Below are positions 1 through 4,677 of a stretch of DNA of 8,652 nucleotides, one piece after another. How positions within the stretch are numbered: the first letter of the stretch is position 1; each line of letters opens with the position of its first letter. A program made the translations under genes and the position numbers. The notes under the pieces are model-generated. The model saw nothing but the letters and a program-made list of their open reading frames with translations, searched no databases and had not been told where the DNA came from. The DNA is from an uncultured Bacteroidales bacterium (lineage in GTDB: Bacteria; Bacteroidota; Bacteroidia; Bacteroidales; UBA932), in contig URDD01000091.1 of assembly GCA_900546395.1 (NCBI GenBank), positions 1 through 8,652 of the forward strand, given 5' to 3'.

Positions 1-19
1 TGTTTTTTAATTTCCCTTT

Positions 20-59
20 TTGTCTACACATGTAAACCATTGTCAACACACGTCAACTA
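20..59. repeat. 20-bp tandem direct repeat with ~10-bp sub-periodicity
   Basis: Positions 20-39 and 40-59 align head to tail with 16 of 20 identical bases. Within them the core TGTCWACACA starts at 21 and at 41. Weaker versions (GTAAAC, GTCAAC) start one helical turn later, at 32 and 52. Repeats spaced by one or two turns of DNA are typical of cooperative protein-binding arrays such as operators, integrase arm sites or iterons. No binding protein can be named. Confidence 0.6.
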
Positions 60-63
60 ATGC

Positions 64-74
64 GTCACTGTGAC
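64..74. repeat. 11-bp odd palindrome GTCAC-T-GTGAC
   Basis: The two 5-bp arms are perfectly complementary around a single central T. The site lies directly after the tandem repeat at 20-59, and its GTCA half resembles the GTCAAC core of those repeats. It may be a symmetric variant of the same binding site. It is short enough that chance is possible. Confidence 0.45.
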
Positions 75-84
75 ATTTGGGCAA

Positions 85-155
85 ACCGTGAATTTCTGTC
101 ACGGTAGAAATACGTATGAAAAATATGGATAAAAACCGTTACTTCCAAATACGGT
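85..155. repeat. Two dyads ACCGT-N11-ACGGT spaced exactly 50 bp
   Basis: The first dyad spans 85-105 and its arms extend to 6 bp (ACCGTG/CACGGT). The second spans 135-155 with 5-bp arms. Both have an 11-bp spacer between the 5-bp arms, and the start-to-start distance is 50 bp, close to five helical turns. The spacer sequences differ, so the arms and spacing appear to be the conserved element. This is what two sites for one dimeric DNA-binding protein on the same face of the helix would look like. The protein is unknown. Confidence 0.6.
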
Positions 156-168
156 CTGGAAAGTACAT

Positions 169-199
169 AAAAACAAAAGTCGCTGATATACAGCAACTT
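169..199 (-). terminator. Rho-independent terminator of mnmE
   Basis: Read on the minus strand, a 9-bp stem (AAGTTGCTG pairing with CAGCGACTT, with one G-U wobble) encloses a 5-nt loop at 186-190. It is followed by TTTTGTTTTT. It begins about 40 nt after the mnmE stop codon. The wobble pair forms only in minus-strand RNA (A-C mismatch on the plus strand), and the T tract is on that side, so the terminator points leftward and serves mnmE. Confidence 0.75.
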
Positions 200-241
200 C
201 ATTCTAAATGGTTATGGTTGGTTACGGCTGTTTACAAGCCA

Positions 242-1693
242 TCACTTACCGATGCAAAAGTTCCGGAAGATGTTTCCTAGGACTTCGTCGGTGGAGATTT
301 CGCCGACGATGGAGCCGATGTGGTAGAGGGCTTCGCGGATATCCTGGGCGGCGAGGTCGGTCGGGATGCCGGCAGCGAGCCCGTCCTTTACACGCCGCAG
401 GGCTGTGTTTGCGTTGGAGAGGGCTTCGACATGGCGCAGATTTGTTACCAGTGTCGTATCGGAGTCGGCCACCATGCTGCGGCTTTTTTCTGCGAGTATT
501 GCTTTGAGTTCAGTGATGCCTGAGTTGAATTTGGCGGAAATCGGTATGATGGCAGGTTTTGCAGTTCTCTTGCCGTCATCGTCCTGTGATCCGAGGACGG
601 AAGTGATCAGACCGGAAATGAAAGCTTTTTTGTTTTCAATCTCTGCTGTATCAGAAAGATCTGATTTGTTGAGCAAAACCACCAGAGTCTGGGCATCTGG
701 ATCGATTTTCGGCAGGACCTCCTCCAGGCTCTCTCTGATCTCATCCTCACTGCGGCTCAGATCCAGCATTCCGAGTACAATCTCGGCCTCTGAAATCTTT
801 CTGAAAGTACGCTCAATTCCTATTTTCTCCACTACCTCAGAAGTCTCCCGGATACCGGCAGTATCAATGAATCTGAACAATGTACCTTCTATATTAAGAG
901 TTTCTTCGACAGTATCTCTTGTCGTTCCATGGATATCTGAAACAATGGCCCTTTCCTCACCGAGCAGGGCATTCAGCAATGTACTTTTTCCCGTGTTGGT
1001 AGCACCGGCGATAGCTACAGGTATTCCATTCTTTATGGCATTTCCGAGCCTGAAAGACTCTACAAGTCCTGAAATATGGGCAATAACCTTCTCTAAAAGT
1101 CTGTTCAGCTCGCTTCTGTCGGCAAACTCTACTTCTTCCTCACTGAAATCCAGTTCCAGCTCCATTAGTGAGACTATCTTGAGCAGGGAAGCGCGCATAT
1201 CTTTCAGTTCAGTCGAAAACCCTCCTTTCATCTGGTTGAACGCTATCCTGTGAGCACTGGCATTCTGTGATGCAATCAGATCAGCGACAGCCTCTGCCTG
1301 AGCCAGGTCCATTTTCCCGTTGAGATATGCCCTTTGGGTAAATTCTCCTGGTTCGGCAGCCCTTGCTCCTGCTTGCATAAGCAGCTGCATAATCTGGTCA
1401 ACTATATACTTTGATGCATGACATGATATTTCCACGGAATTTTCCCCGGTATATGAGTGAGGAGCCCGGAAAATACTTACGAGGACTTCGTCAAGCGCCT
1501 TTCCGTCAGCAAGATATACTGTGCCGAACTTTATGGTATATCCTTCTGCCTCTTCTGTCTTTCCTGATCTGCACTTCACTGTGCAGTCGGTAATCTTCAG
1601 TGCGTCAGGGCCGCTGACCCTGATTACGGAAATGGCTCCTGTGCCAGGAGTAGTGGCAGGAGCGCATATTGTATCATCGTTCTTAAAATACAT
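242..1693 (-). CDS. mnmE: tRNA uridine-5-carboxymethylaminomethyl(34) synthesis GTPase MnmE
   Basis: MnmE (TrmE/ThdF) is a dimeric, potassium-activated cytoplasmic GTPase. With MnmG it installs the carboxymethylaminomethyl group on wobble U34 of certain tRNAs, using a folate-derived carbon. The 483-aa product has the whole family layout. The N-terminal folate-binding domain starts DTICAPAT. The G domain has G1 GATNTGKS (230-237), G2 GTTRD (256-260), G3 DTAG (277-280), G4 NKSD (342-345) and SAK (386-388). The C-terminus is FCIGK with the conserved Cys480. The family P-loop usually reads GxPNxGKS, so T232 replaces Pro. The protein is about 30 residues longer than the E. coli enzyme, partly from a polar insert at about 360-380. 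The ATG lies 12 bp after the rhodanese gene, so co-transcription is likely. GC content rises sharply in the last ~65 codons. Confidence 0.97.
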   Translation of the reverse strand: MYFKNDDTICAPATTPGTGAISVIRVSGPDALKITDCTVKCRSGKTEEAEGYTIKFGTVYLADGKALDEVLVSIFRAPHSYTGENSVEISCHASKYIVDQIMQLLMQAGARAAEPGEFTQRAYLNGKMDLAQAEAVADLIASQNASAHRIAFNQMKGGFSTELKDMRASLLKIVSLMELELDFSEEEVEFADRSELNRLLEKVIAHISGLVESFRLGNAIKNGIPVAIAGATNTGKSTLLNALLGEERAIVSDIHGTTRDTVEETLNIEGTLFRFIDTAGIRETSEVVEKIGIERTFRKISEAEIVLGMLDLSRSEDEIRESLEEVLPKIDPDAQTLVVLLNKSDLSDTAEIENKKAFISGLITSVLGSQDDDGKRTAKPAIIPISAKFNSGITELKAILAEKSRSMVADSDTTLVTNLRHVEALSNANTALRRVKDGLAAGIPTDLAAQDIREALYHIGSIVGEISTDEVLGNIFRNFCIGK

Positions 1694-1705
1694 TTCACAA
1701 AATGA

Positions 1706-2071
1706 TTAATTCTTTACAACTTCACCGTCCCAGCCGGTAATCCCGTTTTTGAGATTATATACAGTGAAACCTTTCCGCGCCAGTTTCCCGGCTGCAGTCT
1801 TGCTTCTGACGCCGCTGCGGCAATACACCGCTACATCCCTCGTTTTATCGAGTTTTTCGCACCCGGAGTCAAAGTCGGCAGACTTGACGTCAATATTCAC
1901 CGCACCAGGTATATGTCCTGCGGCAAATTCGGCGGCAGTCCTGACATCGACCAGCTGGACTGCTTCAGTCTGCAGCTTTTCTGCGAAATCCACGTTGTCA
2001 ATTGTTGTAAATTTTTCTCCCGAGCATGAGAAAAGCAAACTCAAGGAGAATATGGCTGCTAAATATTTCAT
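1706..2071 (-). CDS. Rhodanese-like lipoprotein (single domain)
   Basis: This is a 121-aa single-domain rhodanese of the PspE/GlpE type, a sulfurtransferase fold that carries persulfide on a catalytic cysteine. The signature residues are visible: LVDVRTAAEF, GHIPGAVNID, and the active loop CRSGVR with Cys84, followed by GITGWDGE near the end. The N-terminus MKYLAAIFSLSLLFSC is a short lipoprotein signal peptide with Cys16 as the likely lipid-anchored residue; Phe at position -2 of the lipobox is slightly unusual. The protein is therefore inferred to sit in the cell envelope. I chose the ATG at 2071. The frame stays open to a TTG at 2101, but starting there would put ten polar residues before the signal peptide. 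A Bacteroides-type promoter lies just upstream. mnmE follows after 12 bp, probably as the second gene of the same transcript. The physiological sulfur donor and acceptor are unknown. Confidence 0.88.
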   Translation of the reverse strand: MKYLAAIFSLSLLFSCSGEKFTTIDNVDFAEKLQTEAVQLVDVRTAAEFAAGHIPGAVNIDVKSADFDSGCEKLDKTRDVAVYCRSGVRSKTAAGKLARKGFTVYNLKNGITGWDGEVVKN

Positions 2072-2121
2072 ATTGGCCTGTATGTTTCTGAAATTTTTCA
2101 AAAAGTTATAAAAAACATCCT

Positions 2122-2153
2122 CAAAAATACCTCATAAAATTTATAATGACAAA
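2122..2153 (-). promoter_or_regulatory. Bacteroides-type promoter for the rhodanese-mnmE unit
   Basis: On the minus strand a -33 element TTTG (2153-2150) is followed after exactly 20 bp by TATTTTTG (2129-2122). This matches the known Bacteroides primary-sigma consensus TTTG and TAnnTTTG in both sequence and spacing. It predicts transcription starting near 2116-2114. That leaves an untranslated leader of about 45 nt before the ATG at 2071, which supports that start choice. Confidence 0.75.
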
Positions 2154-2201
2154 AATTTAAACAGCTTCTTATGATGGCAAAACAGCATCCAAAAATATAT
2201 T

Positions 2202-3110
2202 CTATATGCAATAATATGTATCCGGTTCTTTACGTCCGCTATATGCCTTTATGAATTTGTTTTCGGCAATTTTGTAAAGCAGGCCCCTGAAGCGTCTCGA
2301 ATGTTCCGGACATACGACAACACACCTTCCGCAGGAAATGCATTTGTGGGTATCTGTCTTTTTCGGATTTGAAGGGTCAATAGCTCCTGCCGGGCAGACC
2401 TTTGCGCATGCTTTGCAACCGCTGCATTTCCGGTCACCTTTCGGATAAACAGGAACCTTTCCCGGTATCTTGTACGGCCTGTTTCCCCTGACTTTCAGAC
2501 CGGTATCTCCAGCCACGGCCTCTGCGCGTCTGCTTTGAGGCGAATCGCAGGACTCACCAGTGGCAGCGAGTCCGGATATGATATCTGCACTTTTTACAGC
2601 AAATTCATTTATTTTCAATATGTCTTCTGCATCAGGCCTGCCTGTACCTATTTTCGGAAAGATGGAATGGGCTGCGATAAAGGCTCCTGCTGAAACCGGT
2701 CTGAATCCGTTACTCTCCAAAATGTCGCACATTTCGAGCAGCGCATCATCGTAGTCCCTGTTACCATACACCCCGCAGATGACGGCAGGGGAGCCTTTAC
2801 CTTTGAATTTAGCAAGTTCACGTGCTGCACCTGCCTGGATTCTGCCTGCATATACAGGCATTCCGACTATCAGAAGCTCGTTTTCCTTTAGTATGACTTC
2901 GTTGCAAGAGTTTTCATGACAATTTCTGACTGAAGCTTCTGTTATGTCATATTCTTTTGTTTCAATGTCAGTTTTTTCTCCAGAGCAATTTTCTTGTCCT
3001 GCAAAGCTTTCTGAGAGCCTGTCTGATATCTCTCCGGAAATCTGACGGACGATTTTTCTGGTTGTATAAGTCGCACTGAAAAAAACAGAGCTGATGTTCG
3101 ATATTTTCAT
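2202..3110 (-). CDS. Flavodoxin-like / 2[4Fe-4S] ferredoxin fusion (EFR1-type)
   Basis: The 302-aa product joins a flavodoxin-like domain to a bacterial two-cluster ferredoxin, the arrangement of the EFR1-type ferredoxin family. The flavodoxin part has an FMN phosphate-loop-like SATYTTRK (12-19), then GMPVYAGR (83-90) and the conserved VYGNRDYDDAL near 114-124. The ferredoxin part has CSGCKACAKVCP (Cys229, 232, 235, 239) and CISCGRCVVVCP (Cys257, 260, 263, 267), which would ligate two [4Fe-4S] clusters. No signal peptide or membrane segment is seen, so it is likely a cytoplasmic electron carrier or oxidoreductase. Redox partners are unknown. I chose the ATG at 3110; the frame stays open to a TTG at 3143, but the β-strand of the flavodoxin fold begins at the ATG (MKISNISSVFFS). 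The rhodanese gene has its own promoter, so this gene is probably a separate unit. No clear terminator is seen after it. Confidence 0.88.
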   Translation of the reverse strand: MKISNISSVFFSATYTTRKIVRQISGEISDRLSESFAGQENCSGEKTDIETKEYDITEASVRNCHENSCNEVILKENELLIVGMPVYAGRIQAGAARELAKFKGKGSPAVICGVYGNRDYDDALLEMCDILESNGFRPVSAGAFIAAHSIFPKIGTGRPDAEDILKINEFAVKSADIISGLAATGESCDSPQSRRAEAVAGDTGLKVRGNRPYKIPGKVPVYPKGDRKCSGCKACAKVCPAGAIDPSNPKKTDTHKCISCGRCVVVCPEHSRRFRGLLYKIAENKFIKAYSGRKEPDTYYCI

Positions 3111-3173
3111 AATCTGTACTATTTGAACAGTGATTTTTTGCAATGAAAACCGGCTGAAATAGTGTCCGTATTC

Positions 3174-3267
3174 TGTTTTGCAGGTGCAAAAGTAGCAATT
3201 TGTTGCTTAAAAGTGACATAATGCATAAAAAGCTGTGAAAAAGCTTGTGCACTATTGTTTTGCAGGT
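3174..3267. repeat. Direct repeat of TGTTTTGCAGGT in the divergent intergenic region
   Basis: The 12-bp sequence TGTTTTGCAGGT occurs at 3174-3185 and again, identically, at 3256-3267. ATGCATAA also occurs twice, at 3221 and 3287. All four lie between the two divergently oriented genes and flank the candidate promoter elements, so they may be regulator sites. No known motif is recognised. Confidence 0.4.
3187..3218 (-). promoter_or_regulatory. Possible promoter of the flavodoxin/ferredoxin gene
   Basis: The minus strand carries TACTTTTG (3194-3187), a perfect match to the Bacteroides -7 consensus TAnnTTTG, about 77 bp before the ATG at 3110. At the expected -33 distance the sequence is TGTC rather than TTTG, so only half of the promoter is well matched. 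The predicted start near 3180 gives a leader of about 70 nt. Confidence 0.45.
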
Positions 3268-3285
3268 TCGGAATTTGTACTTTTA
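3254..3285 (+). promoter_or_regulatory. Weak candidate promoter for the 57-codon gene
   Basis: ATTG (3254-3257) is followed after 20 bp by TACTTTTA (3278-3285). That is three of four and seven of the eight pattern positions (TAnnTTTG) of the Bacteroides promoter consensus, with the correct spacing. It would start transcription near 3291, about 95 nt before the ATG at 3387. In AT-rich DNA such partial matches are common. Confidence 0.3.
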
Positions 3286-3386
3286 AATGCATAACCGGAC
3301 AGTAGTTACGATATGCAACAAGAACTGTTTTCATATCAGCACATCCGGCTGTAAAATGAAAGTTCAACCTGTAATGGAGTTGTGCG

Positions 3387-3560
3387 ATGTCAAAGTTTTT
3401 TACTAATGATGAGGAAAAAATCCTTGCAGTTTTCGACAGAAACTGTGTTCTTGACTGGGCATTGGATGAAGTAGTCGGGAGTCCTTCTCCTGATTGCAGG
3501 GAAAATGACTCTCAAGTGTCTGTATCCGGACTGGACATATATCCGGATTTCATATCATAG
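3387..3560 (+). CDS. Candidate small acidic protein, 57 aa, function unknown
   Basis: An ATG-started frame of 57 codons lies in the gap between the leftward Fe-S gene and the leftward secretion-like operon, on the opposite strand to both. It begins MSKFFTNDEEKILAVFDRN and ends with DIYPDFIS. The protein is acidic, with a probable N-terminal amphipathic helix, two cysteines (20 and 37), and no signal peptide or membrane segment. Support for it being real: it does not overlap another gene, a hairpin with a T tract pointing in its direction follows 44 nt after the stop, and a partial promoter lies upstream. A TAA stop lies 15 nt upstream in frame, so the start is fixed at this ATG. I do not recognise the family. 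It could still be a chance frame. Confidence 0.5.
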   Translation: MSKFFTNDEEKILAVFDRNCVLDWALDEVVGSPSPDCRENDSQVSVSGLDIYPDFIS

Positions 3561-3603
3561 GCAGATATAAAAGTTGCCGGCCTTATTTTATGGATGTTGA
3601 GTG

Positions 3604-3630
3604 AAGAGGGTGTTCGTCCCACCCTCTTTT
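3604..3630 (+). terminator. Strong hairpin terminator between convergent genes
   Basis: A perfect 9-bp stem AAGAGGGTG (3604-3612) and CACCCTCTT (3620-3628) encloses a 7-nt loop and runs into TTTT on the plus strand. The T tract favours use by the plus-strand small gene ending at 3560. The hairpin also lies 17 nt beyond the stop codon of the leftward operon, so it may end both transcripts, although there is no long T tract on the minus side. Confidence 0.7.
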
Positions 3631-3646
3631 AAAATGTCCTGTATGC

Positions 3647-3868
3647 TTATCTGTCAAGTAATGAGGATATTTCAGTTTCAAATCCGATAAGAATCTTCAT
3701 TTCTGAGTCCATTTCTGAATATAAGGATGTGAGATGTGAAGTCAAGGTATCCACACAATTGAAGACGTGCATTGACACGATGTCGTCCCAATCTTCAGAG
3801 TATGATGATACAATACTCTGAAGAGAGGATATTTCATCTTCCAGTCGCCGGATTGATGATATTACCAT
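3647..3868 (-). CDS. Small helical WXG100-like protein with WDD motif, 73 aa
   Basis: This is the last gene of the operon. Its ATG overlaps the preceding stop codon by one base (TAATG), which indicates translational coupling and probably matched amounts of the two products. The 73-aa protein is predicted to be almost all helix, with a break at SYSEDWDD (W27). This gives a two-helix hairpin like WXG100 proteins but shorter than the usual ~100 residues. The sequence around the turn, S-E-D-W-D-D followed by Phe36, closely parallels S-E-G-W-D-D in the 93-aa protein three genes upstream in transcription order after the ATPase. No signal peptide or membrane segment is present. I infer an exported substrate or a substrate partner of the neighbouring ATPase. 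A structural or adaptor protein is also possible, and the homology is by motif and topology only. Confidence 0.75.
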   Translation of the reverse strand: MVISSIRRLEDEISSLQSIVSSYSEDWDDIVSMHVFNCVDTLTSHLTSLYSEMDSEMKILIGFETEISSLLDR

Positions 3869-4353
3869 TATTTGCCCTCCATATATTGTTCTGCCGCAAA
3901 GGCAGCTTTTTCTACAGCATCTGCAATCCGTGAAGTTTCTGATGAAATTGAAGGTATTGCAGATGATGCGAGAGTATTGATTCTCATAAGTGTATCCCGT
4001 GCACGTTCTACAATCGCTTTACCGTCAGATAATTTTTCATTGGCGATGGATAGCCTTTCCCTTGCATCTGAAACGGCAGCCTGCAACTGTGACGCATAAT
4101 ATGAGTCATAATCATCCGGATCCGTTCCGGATATATATGAATCATAGTCATTTTCAGCGATATACAAATCGTCAGTACAGCGTCTGACATTTTCCCCGAG
4201 GAGCGCAAGGGAAGATTCAAACTTGTCTAGCTCCGTCCATACCTCTTGTGACAAATATGACAGGGTAGTGCAGATAGCAGACGAGACGGAATTTATATCG
4301 GAGTGAAAACCATATAAGGCTTCAATCCTCTTGATCCTGGCATCAGAAGACAT
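3868..4353 (-). CDS. Helical hairpin/coiled-coil protein of the type VII-like operon, 161 aa
   Basis: I do not recognise a named family. The protein appears to be a long helical hairpin: heptad-like stretches at about 5-65 and 87-157, separated by a very acidic Tyr/Asp-rich linker. That linker contains DYDSY twice (69-73 and 81-85), exactly 12 residues apart, and the coding DNA repeats with it. A single Trp39 lies in the first helix, but without a WXG-type turn. No signal peptide, membrane segment or enzymatic motif is seen. It lies 38 nt after the 93-aa WXG100-like gene and is coupled by a TAATG overlap to the 73-aa gene. Immediately before its ATG the transcript contains a start-stop pair (ATG TAA) out of frame. 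By position it may be a larger substrate, a chaperone or a structural partner. Confidence 0.78.
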   Translation of the reverse strand: MSSDARIKRIEALYGFHSDINSVSSAICTTLSYLSQEVWTELDKFESSLALLGENVRRCTDDLYIAENDYDSYISGTDPDDYDSYYASQLQAAVSDARERLSIANEKLSDGKAIVERARDTLMRINTLASSAIPSISSETSRIADAVEKAAFAAEQYMEGK

Positions 4354-4391
4354 ATTACATACAATTTTTAGGCATCAGCTTAAGCGGCTTG

Positions 4392-4673
4392 TCAGATTCT
4401 GATACTTTTGTAATGCTCAAGGGCATCACATTTCTTCGAAAGAAAAGCACCGTACTCATCCATTCTTCCGGCAATTCTGTTTATAATCTCAACGGTTTGC
4501 TCGAACTCCTGCATGAAAAGTACATTTTCTTCATCATCCCACCCTTCGCTTACATCGTACATAGCTTTCCTGGCAGAGTCAAACTCGTTTGAAAGGTTAA
4601 AACTGAGATTTCTAAGGTAAGACGAAAACTCCCTGAGGTTTTCTATACTTTGTACTCCGACATTCCGTGTCAT
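4392..4673 (-). CDS. WXG100-like protein with WDD in place of WXG, 93 aa
   Basis: The length, all-helical character and central turn match the WXG100 (ESAT-6/EsxA) superfamily, small proteins exported as helical-hairpin dimers by type VII systems. The turn is S-E-G-W-D-D (W45), close to the usual Trp position of ~43, and aromatic residues follow at F53 and F57, as in family members. The second helix ends MDEYGAFLSKKCDALEHY, the spacing of Tyr/Leu seen in many WXG100 C-terminal helices. Gly of the WXG motif is replaced by Asp, and no clear YxxxD/E export signal is visible at the C-terminus. The gene starts 4 nt after the FtsK/EssC-like ATPase gene, the genetic link expected of a substrate and its motor. 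The assignment rests on motif and fold logic, not on a database match. Confidence 0.8.
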   Translation of the reverse strand: MTRNVGVQSIENLREFSSYLRNLSFNLSNEFDSARKAMYDVSEGWDDEENVLFMQEFEQTVEIINRIAGRMDEYGAFLSKKCDALEHYKSIRI

Positions 4674-4677
4674 AATA

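Larger units (their letters stand above)
1..168. other. Gene-free repeat-rich region beyond the mnmE terminator
   Basis: No convincing open reading frame is present on either strand here, and the nearest gene, mnmE, ends at 242. The stretch is not featureless. It contains a 20-bp tandem repeat (20-59), an 11-bp odd palindrome (64-74) and two matching dyads (85-105 and 135-155). This density of short repeats suggests a protein-binding region. It could be a promoter/operator for a gene to the left of the window, or the end of an integrated element with recombinase arm sites. The sequence does not decide between these. Confidence 0.5.

Noticed and set aside
18..46. E. coli-type promoter (TTGACA on the minus strand at 46-41)
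   Set aside because: No -10 box at 16-18 bp, and the flanking genes look like Bacteroidota, whose primary sigma factor uses a different consensus. The TTGACA is part of the tandem repeat.
208..507. Plus-strand open frame of 99 codons, rich in Arg, Gly and Cys
   Set aside because: It is a shadow of the GC-rich 3' end of mnmE, with low-complexity composition and no recognisable domain.
366..1253. Open frame of 295 codons on the plus strand
   Set aside because: It is antisense to mnmE, which has every family motif. Its Ser/Leu/Ile-rich composition is what the reverse strand of a gene typically gives.
2072..2101. TTG-initiated N-terminal extension of the rhodanese
   Set aside because: It would bury the lipoprotein signal peptide behind ten polar residues; the promoter position is compatible with the ATG at 2071.
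2102..2201. Terminator after the flavodoxin/ferredoxin gene
   Set aside because: Only a 4-5 bp GATG/CATC stem is present with no T tract directly behind it, so it was not annotated.
3111..3143. TTG-initiated N-terminal extension of the flavodoxin/ferredoxin protein
   Set aside because: The flavodoxin fold begins at the ATG at 3110; the extra 11 residues add no recognisable structure.
3230..3246. Hairpin AAGCT/AGCTT as a terminator or RNA element
   Set aside because: The stem is only 5 bp with a 7-nt loop and cannot be extended; there is no T tract.
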